Source: Streptomyces sp. NBC_00376 (lineage in GTDB: Bacteria > Actinomycetota > Actinomycetes > Streptomycetales > Streptomycetaceae). From it: a DNA stretch of 64,000 bases. The number at the start of each line of letters is the position of its first letter. Positions within the stretch are counted from its first letter, which is position 1. The notes under the pieces were generated by a model that worked only from the letters and a program-made list of their open reading frames with translations, was not told the origin of the DNA and did no database searches. The stretch covers positions 6,200,001 to 6,264,000 of the forward strand of contig NZ_CP107960.1 of NCBI RefSeq assembly GCF_036077095.1. The letters run 5' to 3'. A program made the translations under genes and the position numbers. Of the stretch, positions 35,088-44,175 are shown in pieces.

Positions 35088-36686
35088 GTGCCCGCAGCCG
35101 ACCTCCTCCTCACCGGAGCCCGTGTCCGCACCCTCGACCCGGCCAGGCCGGAGGCCACCGCCGTGGCGGTCAAGGACGGGGTGATCACCGCCGTCGGCGA
35201 CGAGGCCGGGCTGCGCGAGTGGCGTGGCAACGGCACCGAGCACATCGACCTGTCCGGGGCCACCCTCACGCCCGGCCTGGTCGACGCGCACAGCCACCCC
35301 GTCTGGGGGCTGGAGATGGCCACCGGCACCGACCTCACCGCCGTCCGCGACCTCGACCAGCTGCGCGCCGCACTGGCCGCGGCCGAACGGACCGAGGGCT
35401 GGATCGTCGCCTGGGGCCTGGACCACAACGCCTTCGGCGGCCGGCCCGTCGACCGGGCCCTGATCGAGGGCGCCATCGGCGGCGCCCCCGCCTTCATCCG
35501 GCTCTACGACGGACACTCCGCCCTGGCCAGCGGCGCGGCCCTGGAACGCGCCGGGATCACCGGCCCACGCACCTTCGTCCAGCGCTCCACCGTCGTCTGC
35601 GATCCCGACGGCCGCCCCACCGGGCATCTGATCGAGCACGCCGCGATGGACCTGGTCGGGGAACGGCTGCCCAGGCCCTCGTACGCCGAGCGCCGCACCC
35701 GCCTCGTGGAGCTGCTCTCCGCGATGGCCGCCACCGGTCTCACCGGGGCCCATGTGATGGACCTCGCCGACGGCTCCGTGCCCGAGCTGCTGGCCGCCGT
35801 GGAGGAGGAGACGGACCTGCCGGTACGGCTGCGGCTGGCCCCCTGGTGCATGCCGGGCGCGGACAAGGAGGCCTTGGACGAGCTGGTGCGCGTACAGGGC
35901 GAGGCGGGCCGGCTCTGGCGCGTCGGCGGCGTCAAGTTCTTCATGGACGGCACCGTCGAGGGCGGCACCGCGTGGCTGGAGCACGCCGACTGCCACGGGG
36001 AGGGCACCGAGGCGTTCTGGCCGGACCCCGAGGCGTACACCGCCGCCGTCCACCAACTGCACCACGCCGGGGTGCGCACCGCCACCCACGCCATCGGGGA
36101 CGCCGCCGTGCGGCATGTGCTGGACACGGTCCAGGCGCTGGGGGAGGGCGGCCGGCTCCGCCACCGCATCGAGCACATCGAGACCGTGCCCGGCGACCTC
36201 GCCGCCCGGTTCGCCGAGCTCGGGGTGATCGCCTCGATGCAGCCCACGCACACCGCGTACACCCGGGCCGACCACAGCGACGAGTGGTCGAAGCGGCTCG
36301 GCGACGAGCGGGCCGGACGGGCCTGGCGCTGCCGGGACCTGCGGGACGCCGGGGCGTATCTGGCGCTGGGCTCCGACTGGCCGATCGCCCACTACGACGT
36401 ACGGCAGGTGCTGGCCACGGCCCGGCTGCGGCGGCTGCCCGGGGCGTACGACACCGAGCCGGTCACCGCCGAGCAGGCGCTGACCGGGCTGATGGCGCTG
36501 GAGGGCTGCACCTCGCACGCGGCGGTCGCCGCCGGGGAGCAGCAGGTCGCGGGCCGGATCGCGGTGGGCTACCGGGCCGATCTGACCGCGTTCGGGGTGG
36601 ATCCGGTGGCGGCACCGGCGGACGAGCTGGGCGAGGCGCCGGTGCGGCTCACGGTGTGCGGGGGACGAGTGGCGCACCGGGGCTGA
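35088..36686 (+). CDS. YtcJ-like amidohydrolase (Amidohydro_3)
   Basis: 532-residue metal-dependent hydrolase. Ligands: DAHSHPVW (HxH), THAIGDAAVRHV (His), HRIEHIETV (His) and LGSDWPIAHYDV (Asp); the substrate loop KFFMDGTVEGGTAWL is typical of the YtcJ group. These enzymes hydrolyse N-substituted formamides or related amides; the true substrate is unknown. GTG start at 35088 with AAGGAG 7 bases upstream overlapping the permease stop codon. Operon with the APC permease suggests uptake followed by hydrolysis of a nitrogen compound (inference). Confidence 0.9.
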   Translation: MPAADLLLTGARVRTLDPARPEATAVAVKDGVITAVGDEAGLREWRGNGTEHIDLSGATLTPGLVDAHSHPVWGLEMATGTDLTAVRDLDQLRAALAAAERTEGWIVAWGLDHNAFGGRPVDRALIEGAIGGAPAFIRLYDGHSALASGAALERAGITGPRTFVQRSTVVCDPDGRPTGHLIEHAAMDLVGERLPRPSYAERRTRLVELLSAMAATGLTGAHVMDLADGSVPELLAAVEEETDLPVRLRLAPWCMPGADKEALDELVRVQGEAGRLWRVGGVKFFMDGTVEGGTAWLEHADCHGEGTEAFWPDPEAYTAAVHQLHHAGVRTATHAIGDAAVRHVLDTVQALGEGGRLRHRIEHIETVPGDLAARFAELGVIASMQPTHTAYTRADHSDEWSKRLGDERAGRAWRCRDLRDAGAYLALGSDWPIAHYDVRQVLATARLRRLPGAYDTEPVTAEQALTGLMALEGCTSHAAVAAGEQQVAGRIAVGYRADLTAFGVDPVAAPADELGEAPVRLTVCGGRVAHRG

Positions 36687-36720
36687 GGCGGCGCGGCCCC
36701 GGCGCCGGGAGGGTGCGGCC

Positions 36721-37680
36721 TCAGCGGCGGCCCGCCGCCGCGTCCGCCGTCGGGCGCCCGGTCCGCGGCGGCGCCGCCGCGGAGAGGCCCGCCAGCCGGG
36801 CCTTCTGGCACGGTGGTGCCACCCGCCTGGGCAGATGGTGCGGCAACGAGCCGTACCAGGCGTACGAGACGGCGCAGCCGAAGGCGAGGCACACCATGCC
36901 GCCCAGCGCGTCCAGCCAGAAGTGATTGGCGGTCGCCACGATGACGACCAGGGTGAGCGTCGGGTAGAGCAGGGCCAGGATCCGTGCCCAGGGCGCGGAA
37001 GTCAGCGCGAAGACGGTCAGACCGCACCAGAGCGACCAGCCGATGTGCATCGACGGCATCGCCGCGTACTGGTTCGACATGTTCTTGAAGTTGCCCGAGG
37101 CCATCGAACCCCAGGTGTGATGGACGAGCACGGTGTCGATGAAGTGGCCGCCGTTCATCAGACGGGGCGGTGCCAACGGATACAGGTAGTAGCCGAGCAG
37201 CGCCACACCCGTGGTCGCGAACAGGGCCAGCCGGGCCGCCGCGTAACGGCCGGGGTGGCAGCGGAACAGCCACACCAGCACACAGACGGTGACGACGAAG
37301 TGCAGTGTCGCGTAGTAGTAGTTCATCGAGACGATCAGCCATGTCACGGAATTCACCGCGTGGTTGACCGCCTGCTCCACGGAGATGCCCAGGTGGTTCT
37401 CGGCCGACCAGATCCGGTCGGCGTTGCGCAGCGCCTCGGCCCGCTGTTCCGGGACGGCGTTGCGCACCAGGGAGTACACCCAATAACTGGCCGCGACGAG
37501 CAGGATTTCGAACCAGATGCGTGGGCGTCGGGGGGAGCGCAGGGAACGCAGTCCCGCCGGGCCGCCGGCACGCCGTCCGGTGTTCCGCTTCGGGTTCGCC
37601 GCAGGGGCCGCCTCGTCCACGATGGGTGACGGGGTGGCCTTCGACCGGCCTTCCTTCGATGTCACGCTCAATTCACCCAT
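36721..37680 (-). CDS. PAP2 superfamily membrane phosphatase/transferase (inositol-phosphotransferase-like)
   Basis: 319 residues, about six hydrophobic helices. PAP2_3-type motifs: LAPPRLMNGG, AAMPSMHIGWSLWCGLTVF with the Ser-x-His, and ANHFWLDALGGM with the last His and Asp. Related to Aur1/Ipt1-like lipid phosphotransferases; in actinobacteria such proteins act on prenyl- or inositol-lipid phosphates. N-terminal 50 residues and the last 40 are basic and cytoplasmic. ATG 37680 is chosen; a GTG two codons earlier is possible. No strong ribosome-binding site. Confidence 0.86.
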   Translation of the reverse strand: MGELSVTSKEGRSKATPSPIVDEAAPAANPKRNTGRRAGGPAGLRSLRSPRRPRIWFEILLVAASYWVYSLVRNAVPEQRAEALRNADRIWSAENHLGISVEQAVNHAVNSVTWLIVSMNYYYATLHFVVTVCVLVWLFRCHPGRYAAARLALFATTGVALLGYYLYPLAPPRLMNGGHFIDTVLVHHTWGSMASGNFKNMSNQYAAMPSMHIGWSLWCGLTVFALTSAPWARILALLYPTLTLVVIVATANHFWLDALGGMVCLAFGCAVSYAWYGSLPHHLPRRVAPPCQKARLAGLSAAAPPRTGRPTADAAAGRR

Positions 37681-37817
37681 AGGCACAGAGTCTGCCAGAA
37701 ATTGCCCTTCCGCCCGATCAACCTCCGGCCGGGTCCGGGCTGCGCATCAGTGCGTGGTGGAATGCGTGAGCGCGCGGCGGAATGCGCGTCAGGAGCGGTC
37801 GTGGGATCCTGGGGCGG

Positions 37818-38855
37818 TCAGGCGGTGGTGGTCGGAGCGGGCCCGGGGCCGGCTGCCGTTGAACCGCGAACGACCAGTTCGGGCATGAAGACGAACTCGC
37901 TGTGCGGGGCGGGCGTGCCGCCGATCTCCTCCAGGAGCGTGCGTACCGCGGCCTGGCCCATCGCCGTCACCGGCTGACGGATCGTCGTCAGCGGCGGATC
38001 GGTGAACGCTATGAGCGGCGAGTCGTCGTAACCGACCACCGACAGATCGCGCGGCACCTGCAGCGACAGCCGCCGGGCGGCCCGGATCGCGCCGAGCGCC
38101 ATCATGTCGCTCGCGCACACCACCGCCGTGCAGCCCCGTTCCATCAGAGCCGACGCAGCGGCCTGTCCACCCTCAAGAGTGAACAGCGAATGCTGGATCA
38201 GTTCCTCCACCGCGTCCGGCGCGAGGCCCAACTGGTCCTGCATCGTGGCGTGGAAGCCCTCGATCTTGCGCAGGACCGGCACGAACCGCTTCGGGCCGAC
38301 CGCCAGACCGATCCGCTGATGGCCCAGCGACACCAGATGCGTCACCGCGAGCCGCATAGCGGCCCGGTCGTCCGGTGAGATGAACGGCGCCTGGACCTTG
38401 GGCGAGAAGCCATTGACCAGGACGAACGGGACACCCTTGGCGCGCAGTTGCTCGTAGCGCTGCATATCGGCCGAGGTGTCCGCGTGCAGACCGGAGACGA
38501 AGATGATGCCCGAGACACCGCGGTCGACCAGCATCTCGGTCAACTCGTCCTCGGTGGAGCCGCCGGGGGTCTGGGTGGCCAGCACCGGCGTGTAGCCCTG
38601 CCGCGTCAGCGCCTGGCCGATGACCTGGGCCAGGGCGGGGAAGATGGGGTTCTCCAGCTCGGGCGTGATCAGCCCGACCAGCCCCGCGCTGCGCCTGCGC
38701 AGCCGTACGGGCCGTTCGTAGCCGAGGACGTCGAGCGCGGCGAGAACGGATTCACGGGTGGCCGCTGCAACACCGGGCTTGCCGTTCAGTACACGGCTGA
38801 CCGTCGCTTCGCTGACCCCCGCCTGAGTTGCGATATCGGCAAGCCGTGCGGTCAT
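37818..38855 (-). CDS. malR: LacI-family maltose operon repressor
   Basis: 345 residues. N-terminal LacI helix-turn-helix (MTARLADIATQAGVSEATVS then RVLNGKPGV) and periplasmic-binding-type ligand domain ending TTIRQPVTAMGQAAVRTLLEE (read in part). Position and orientation, divergent from malE and preceding malEFG-aglA, match Streptomyces MalR/Reg1, which represses maltose uptake and alpha-amylase genes. ATG 38855 starts exactly at the conserved N-terminus; a longer frame to 39005 would cross the operator region. Its recognition helix is identical to that of the second LacI protein at 44172. Confidence 0.93.
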   Translation of the reverse strand: MTARLADIATQAGVSEATVSRVLNGKPGVAAATRESVLAALDVLGYERPVRLRRRSAGLVGLITPELENPIFPALAQVIGQALTRQGYTPVLATQTPGGSTEDELTEMLVDRGVSGIIFVSGLHADTSADMQRYEQLRAKGVPFVLVNGFSPKVQAPFISPDDRAAMRLAVTHLVSLGHQRIGLAVGPKRFVPVLRKIEGFHATMQDQLGLAPDAVEELIQHSLFTLEGGQAAASALMERGCTAVVCASDMMALGAIRAARRLSLQVPRDLSVVGYDDSPLIAFTDPPLTTIRQPVTAMGQAAVRTLLEEIGGTPAPHSEFVFMPELVVRGSTAAGPGPAPTTTA

Positions 38856-38953
38856 GGAAGTGGACTGTACCGGGCGTATGTCGGATTGCCCACCATGGGC
38901 ATGAATCGGACGAGCGCCCCCGTGCGCCGGTTCGCGGTGGTTTCCCGGCAACG

Positions 38954-38986
38954 CCTTGCAAGGACTTGCGGGCCGGGCTTGCGGGC
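38954..38986. promoter_or_regulatory. MalR-type operator cluster (malR-proximal)
   Basis: CCTTGCAAGG palindrome at 38954-38963 followed by CTTGCGGGC at 38965-38973 and again at 38978-38986, spaced 10 and 13 bp from repeat start to repeat start. Confidence 0.55.
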
Positions 38987-39110
38987 TCCGGTCGGATCGT
39001 CGCACCGCACGGCCCGGGGGCTGTGGACTGCGACTGCCAGGGCGTGATGCGGGGCGTCAAGGGTCTTGACGGCAACCGTGAGGACACGCGAATGTAACGA
39101 TCGTCGGCGC

Positions 39111-39129
39111 TTGCAGAAATCTTCCGCAA
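39111..39129. promoter_or_regulatory. MalR-type operator (malE-proximal)
   Basis: TTGCAG and CCGCAA flank a 7-base centre; one mismatch breaks perfect symmetry. It lies about 85 bp before the malE start codon, a good place to control the malEFG-aglA message. Confidence 0.6.
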
Positions 39130-39213
39130 ACTCTTTCGGCGTTCTTTCATCCTTGTTACGTTCTCGTCGACCCGGCGCCGCGACGGAGCGGTACGGCAGT
39201 TGAAGGAGTTCAG

Positions 39214-40488
39214 ATGCGACGTGGCATAACGGCCACCGCCCTGGTCGCGGCCCTGGCGCTCGCGGCGACCGCCTGCGGCAGCGACAACGAGTCCGAGGGC
39301 ACGAGCAAGAGCTCGGGCGAACTCGCCGGCACCGTGACGTGGTGGGACACCTCCACCGCGGGCAGCGAGGACAAGGTCTTCAAGAAGATCGCCGAGGACT
39401 TCACCAAGAAGCACCCGAAGGTCAAGGTCAAGTACGTCAACGTCCCCTTCGGCGACGCGCAGAACAAGTTCAAGAACGCCGCGCAGTCCGGCTCCGACGC
39501 CCCCGACGTCATCCGCTCCGAGGTCGCCTGGACCCCCGAGTTCGCCGACCTCGGCTACCTGGCGCCGCTCGACGGCACCGCCGCGCTGAAGAACCCGGGC
39601 GACTTCCTCAAGCAGGCCGCCGCGTCCACCAAGTACAAAGACAAGACGTACGCGGTGCCGCAGGTCATCGACTCCATGGGCATCTTCTACAACAAGAAGA
39701 TCTTCAAGGAGGCCGGCGTCGAGGTCCCCAAGACCGTCGACGAGCTGAAGACCGTCTCCAAGAAGATCAAGGACAAGACCGGCAAGACCGGCATGTACCT
39801 GCGCGGCGACGACGCGTACTGGTTCCTCTCCTTCCTGTACGGCGAGGGCGGCGACATGGTCGACGCCTCCACCAAGTCCGTCACCATCGACAACCCCGCG
39901 GGCGTCAAGGCGATGAAGGTCGTCAAGGACCTCGTCGACTCCGGGGCCGCCAAGACCGATGCCACGGACGGCTGGGAGAACATGCAGGCGTCCTTCAAGG
40001 ACGGCAAGGTCGCCATGATGATCAACGGCCCGTGGGCCGTCGCCGACACCTACGCCGGCAAGGAGTTCAAGGACAAGGCCAACCTGGGCATCGCCCCGGT
40101 CCCGGCCGGCTCCGCCGCGCAGGGCGCCCCGCAGGGCGGCCACAACCTGGCCGTCTACGCGGGCTCCAAGAACCTCGACGCCTCCTACGCCTTCGTCGAC
40201 TACATGACGTCGGCCGAGACCCAGGCCAAGGTCACCAAGGAGCTGAGCCTCCTGCCGACCCGCACCTCCGCCTACGCCCGCGAGGACGTCGTCGACAACG
40301 AGATCGTCGGCTTCTTCAAGCCCGTCGTCGAGACCGCCGTCGAGCGCCCCTGGATCCCCGAGACCGGCAGCCTCTTCGCCCCGCTCGTCACCGAGTACAC
40401 CAAGGTCCTCACCGGCCAGACCACGCCGGAGAAGGCCACGAAGACGACCGGCGACTCCTACCGCAAGCTCCTCAAGGGCTGGAAGTAA
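39214..40488 (+). CDS. malE: Maltose/maltodextrin-binding lipoprotein
   Basis: 424 residues; solute-binding protein of the ABC importer. Lipoprotein signal MRRGITATALVAALALAATAC with the lipid-modified Cys21. GTVTWWDTSTAGSED follows, and the family-1 extracellular binding fold includes VPQVIDSMGIFYNKKIF and QASFKDGKVAMMINGPWAV. Very Lys-rich compared with neighbours, as usual for these proteins. AAGGAG at 39201 sets the ATG. First gene of the mal transport operon, with MalR operators upstream. Confidence 0.95.
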   Translation: MRRGITATALVAALALAATACGSDNESEGTSKSSGELAGTVTWWDTSTAGSEDKVFKKIAEDFTKKHPKVKVKYVNVPFGDAQNKFKNAAQSGSDAPDVIRSEVAWTPEFADLGYLAPLDGTAALKNPGDFLKQAAASTKYKDKTYAVPQVIDSMGIFYNKKIFKEAGVEVPKTVDELKTVSKKIKDKTGKTGMYLRGDDAYWFLSFLYGEGGDMVDASTKSVTIDNPAGVKAMKVVKDLVDSGAAKTDATDGWENMQASFKDGKVAMMINGPWAVADTYAGKEFKDKANLGIAPVPAGSAAQGAPQGGHNLAVYAGSKNLDASYAFVDYMTSAETQAKVTKELSLLPTRTSAYAREDVVDNEIVGFFKPVVETAVERPWIPETGSLFAPLVTEYTKVLTGQTTPEKATKTTGDSYRKLLKGWK

Positions 40489-40507
40489 CAGGAAGGCAGG
40501 CCGGCTG

Positions 40508-41527
40508 ATGGCTGTCCACACCGGCCAGTCGGTGGCGAAGGCCGCGGGCGACGACGTCGTCGCCCGCGGCCGGAGCCGCGGTACTGGCAACCCCCCGCCG
40601 CCGGGCAGGCTCCGGCGGGCCCTGTCGACCCACTGGTACGCCTGGACCATGGTCGCCCCGGTCGTCGTCGTGATCGGCGTGATCATCGGTTATCCGCTGG
40701 TCCGCGGCATCTACCTGTCGATGACCGACGCCAACGAGCGCAACGTCGAACGGTCCATCGGTGTCAACCACATGCCCGCCACGTACGAGTTCGTGGGCCT
40801 GGACAACTACACCGACGCCCTCACCGGCGACCAGTTCCTCGGCACGCTCGGCTGGACCCTGGTGTGGACGGTCTCCTGCGTGGCCATCACCTTCTGCCTC
40901 GGCATGGCCCTCGCCAACATCCTCAACCGAAGGATCGCCGGGCGCTCCGCCTACCGGATGGCGCTCATCCTGCCCTGGGCCATCCCCGGCTTCGTCTCCG
41001 TCTTCGCCTGGCGCTTCCTCTACAACGAGGACCGCGGGCTGCTCAACAAGATCCTCTCCGGCGGCGGGATCGACGCCGTCCCGTGGCTGAACGACCCGAC
41101 CTGGGCGAAGTTCTCCGTCATCGCCGTCAACGTCTGGCTCGGCGTGCCGTTCATGATGGTCGCCCTGCTCGGCGGACTGCAGTCGATCCCCAGCGAGCAC
41201 TACGAGGCCGCCGAGATGGACGGCGCCACCGCCTGGCAGCGGTTCCGCCACATCACGCTTCCGGGACTGCGGCCGGTCTCCACCACGGTGATCCTGCTCT
41301 CCACCATCTGGACCTTCAACATGTTCCCGGTGATCTTCCTGCTGACCCGCGGCGGACCCGGCGAGGCCACCCAGATCCTGGTCACCCAGGCGTACAAGTT
41401 CTCCTTCGAGATCAGCCCGCGCGACTTCGCGCAGTCCTCCACCTGGGGCGTACTGATCCTCGTACTCCTGCTGATCTTCGCCGCCGTCTACCGGCGAGTC
41501 CTGCGCACCCAGGGAGACGACTGGTGA
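40508..41527 (+). CDS. malF: Maltose/maltodextrin ABC transporter permease
   Basis: 339 residues, six to seven hydrophobic helices after a 45-residue cytoplasmic N-terminus. The EAA loop YEAAEMDGATAWQRFRHITL, which docks on the ATPase, is clear. Pairs with MalG. ATG 40508 follows malE by 19 bp and its stop overlaps the malG GTG (GTGA). Confidence 0.95.
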   Translation: MAVHTGQSVAKAAGDDVVARGRSRGTGNPPPPGRLRRALSTHWYAWTMVAPVVVVIGVIIGYPLVRGIYLSMTDANERNVERSIGVNHMPATYEFVGLDNYTDALTGDQFLGTLGWTLVWTVSCVAITFCLGMALANILNRRIAGRSAYRMALILPWAIPGFVSVFAWRFLYNEDRGLLNKILSGGGIDAVPWLNDPTWAKFSVIAVNVWLGVPFMMVALLGGLQSIPSEHYEAAEMDGATAWQRFRHITLPGLRPVSTTVILLSTIWTFNMFPVIFLLTRGGPGEATQILVTQAYKFSFEISPRDFAQSSTWGVLILVLLLIFAAVYRRVLRTQGDDW

Positions 41528-42396
41528 CCACCACCGCACCCACCCCCACCGCGCCGCCCAAGGTCCGGCTGCGCGGGGAGCGTTCGCCGCTGGCCTCCGC
41601 CGGGCTGCACCTGACGCTCATCGTCGCGTCCGTGATCGCCGTCTTCCCCGTGCTGTGGGTCCTGCTCACCTCGCTGAAGCCCGCCGCGTACGCGACCACC
41701 ACGGACTTCTTCAAAGAGACGACGTTCGAGAACTACACGAACCTGATCCAGAACACGAAGTTCCTCACCTGGTTCGGCAACTCCCTGCTGATCGCGGGAC
41801 TCACCACGCTCCTCGGCGTCATCGTCTCCGCCTCCACCGGCTACGCCGTCAGCCGCTTCCGCTTCCCCGGCAAGCGCGGACTGATGTGGACGCTGCTGAT
41901 CACCCAGATGTTCCCGGTCGCCGTCCTCATCGTGCCGATCTACAACATCATGGCGGGCATGGGGCTGCTGAATCAGCCCGCCGGTCTCGTCATCACCTAC
42001 CTCACCATCTCGGTGCCGTTCTGCGCCTGGATGATGAAGGGCTTCTTCGACACCATCCCGCGCGAGATCGACGAGTCGGGGCAGGTCGACGGCCTCACCC
42101 CGTTCGGCACGTTCTGGCGGCTGATCCTGCCGCTCGCCAAGCCCGGCCTCGCCGTCACCGCGTTCTACTCCTTCATCACCGCCTGGGGCGAGGTGGCGTA
42201 CGCCTCCGCCTTCATGGTCGGCGAGGACAACCTCACCCTCGCGGGCGGACTCCAGCTCTTCGTCAACCAGTACGGAGCCCAGTGGGGGCCGATGACCGCC
42301 GCGTCCGTGCTCATCGCGATACCCGCGGCCCTGGTCTTCCTGTTCGCGCAGAAGCACCTCGTGACCGGCATGTCCGCCGGAGCCGTCAAGGGCTGA
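41524..42396 (+). CDS. malG: Maltose/maltodextrin ABC transporter permease
   Basis: 290 residues with six hydrophobic helices and the EAA loop EIDESGQVDGLTPFGTFWRL. GTG start at 41524 overlaps the malF stop by 4 bp, so synthesis is coupled. No ATPase gene follows. In Streptomyces the multi-sugar ATPase MsiK, coded elsewhere, is known to energise such importers. Confidence 0.95.
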   Translation: MTTTAPTPTAPPKVRLRGERSPLASAGLHLTLIVASVIAVFPVLWVLLTSLKPAAYATTTDFFKETTFENYTNLIQNTKFLTWFGNSLLIAGLTTLLGVIVSASTGYAVSRFRFPGKRGLMWTLLITQMFPVAVLIVPIYNIMAGMGLLNQPAGLVITYLTISVPFCAWMMKGFFDTIPREIDESGQVDGLTPFGTFWRLILPLAKPGLAVTAFYSFITAWGEVAYASAFMVGEDNLTLAGGLQLFVNQYGAQWGPMTAASVLIAIPAALVFLFAQKHLVTGMSAGAVKG

Positions 42397-42498
42397 GGCC
42401 CACGACGGCAGCACGACCCGCACGCACCAGTCACGGCGGCCGCCGGCATCCCGACCCGGCCCCGGCGCCGCTCCCCACCCAGACACCCCAGGGACGAC

Positions 42499-44175
42499 AT
42501 GACCCAGCACCTCGCTGCCCCCTCCACCGGCACGTCCGGCGCCGCTGCGGCCCACCAGACCGGCTGGTGGCAGGACGCGGTGATCTACCAGGTCTATCCG
42601 CGGAGCTTCGCCGACGGCAACGGCGACGGCATGGGCGATCTCGCAGGCGTACGCGGCAGACTCCCGTACCTCAAGAGCCTCGGCGTCGACGCGGTCTGGC
42701 TCAGCCCCTTCTACGCCTCCCCGCAGGCGGACGCGGGCTACGACGTCGCCGACTACCGGGCCATCGACCCGATGTTCGGCACCCTGCTGGACGCCGACGG
42801 GCTGATCCGCGACGCCCACGACCTGGGCCTGCGGATCATCGTGGACCTGGTGCCCAACCACTCCTCGGACCGGCACGAGTGGTTCCGGCGCGCCCTCGCC
42901 GAGGGCCCCGGCTCCGCCCTGCGCGAGCGCTACCACTTCCGCCCCGGCAAGGGCGCGGCCGGTGAACTGCCGCCCAACGACTGGGAGTCCGTCTTCGGCG
43001 GCCCCGCCTGGACCCGCACCACCGACCCGGACGGCACCCCGGGCGACTGGTACCTCCACCTCTTCGCGCCCGAGCAGCCCGACTTCAACTGGGAACACCC
43101 GGCCGTCGCCGACGAGTTCCGCTCCATCCTGCGCTACTGGCTCGACATGGGCGTCGACGGCTTCCGGGTCGACGTCGCCCACGGTCTCGTCAAGGCCGAG
43201 GGCCTGCCCGATCTCGGCAGCCACGACCAGCTCAAGCTGCTCGGCAACGACGTCATGCCGTTCTTCGACCAGGACGGGGTGCACGAGATCTACCGCTCCT
43301 GGCGCACCATCCTCGACGAGTACCCCGGCGACCGCATCGCCGTCGCCGAGGCCTGGACCCCCACCGTCGAGCGCACCGCCAACTACGTGCGCTCCGACGA
43401 GATGCACCAGGCGTTCAACTTCCAGTACCTCTCCACCTCCTGGGACGCCGCAGAGCTCCGCAAGGTCATCGACACCTCGCTCGACGCGATGCGCCCGGTC
43501 GGCGCCCCCACCACCTGGGTGCTCTCCAACCACGACGTGACCCGGCACGCCACCCGGTTCGCCAACCCGCCCGGCCTCGGCACCCAGATCCGCACCCCCG
43601 GCGACCGCGAGCTGGGCCTGCGTCGGGCCCGCGCCGCCACCCTGTTGATGCTGGCGCTGCCCGGCTCCGCCTACGTCTACCAGGGCGAGGAGCTCGGCCT
43701 GCCCGACGTCACCGACCTGCCCGACGAGGTCCGCCAGGACCCGTCGTTCTTCCGCGCCGAGGGCCAGGACGGCTTCCGCGACGGCTGCCGGGTGCCGATC
43801 CCGTGGACCCGCGAGGGCAGCTCGTACGGCTTCGGCGACGGCGGCAGCTGGCTGCCGCAGCCCGCGGGCTGGGGCGAACTCTCGGTGGAGGCGCAGACCG
43901 GCGTGGCGGGCTCCACCCTGGAGCTGTACCGGGCCGCGATCGCCGCCCGCCGGGCCCACCCGGGGCTCGGCGCCGGAACCTCGGTGGAGTGGCTCCAGGC
44001 CCCCGAGGGGCTGCTGATCTTCGCCCGCCCCGGCTTCGTCTGCACCGTCAACACGACGGGCCGCCCGGTACGCATCCCCGTACGCGGCACCGTCCTGCTG
44101 TCCAGCGCCCCGGTCGTCACCGACGGCGCCGGGATCGAGCTGCCCGCGGACACCACGGTGTGGTGGACGGTGTGA
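42499..44175 (+). CDS. aglA: Intracellular alpha-glucosidase, GH13
   Basis: 558 residues, no signal peptide. Hydrolyses alpha-1,4-glucosidic bonds of imported maltose and maltodextrins. GH13_23/30-like signatures: YQVYPRSFADGNGDGMGDL, VDLVPNHSS, GFRVDVAHG with nucleophile Asp225, AVAEAW with acid/base Glu284 and LSNHDVTRH with Asp346. It follows malG after 102 bp and its stop overlaps the start of the second LacI gene (GTGA at 44172-44175). Confidence 0.94.
   Translation: MTQHLAAPSTGTSGAAAAHQTGWWQDAVIYQVYPRSFADGNGDGMGDLAGVRGRLPYLKSLGVDAVWLSPFYASPQADAGYDVADYRAIDPMFGTLLDADGLIRDAHDLGLRIIVDLVPNHSSDRHEWFRRALAEGPGSALRERYHFRPGKGAAGELPPNDWESVFGGPAWTRTTDPDGTPGDWYLHLFAPEQPDFNWEHPAVADEFRSILRYWLDMGVDGFRVDVAHGLVKAEGLPDLGSHDQLKLLGNDVMPFFDQDGVHEIYRSWRTILDEYPGDRIAVAEAWTPTVERTANYVRSDEMHQAFNFQYLSTSWDAAELRKVIDTSLDAMRPVGAPTTWVLSNHDVTRHATRFANPPGLGTQIRTPGDRELGLRRARAATLLMLALPGSAYVYQGEELGLPDVTDLPDEVRQDPSFFRAEGQDGFRDGCRVPIPWTREGSSYGFGDGGSWLPQPAGWGELSVEAQTGVAGSTLELYRAAIAARRAHPGLGAGTSVEWLQAPEGLLIFARPGFVCTVNTTGRPVRIPVRGTVLLSSAPVVTDGAGIELPADTTVWWTV

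Larger units (their letters stand above)
38856..39213. promoter_or_regulatory. Divergent malR-malE control region
   Basis: 358 bp without a gene. It holds three direct CTTGC repeats (38955, 38965, 38978), the first inside the perfect palindrome CCTTGCAAGG (38954-38963), and an imperfect inverted repeat TTGCAGAAATCTTCCGCAA (39111-39129) nearer malE. TTGCA/TGCAA elements are the known binding motif type of MalR/Reg1 regulators. A clear -35/-10 pair could not be fixed by eye. AAGGAG stands just before malE. Confidence 0.7.
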
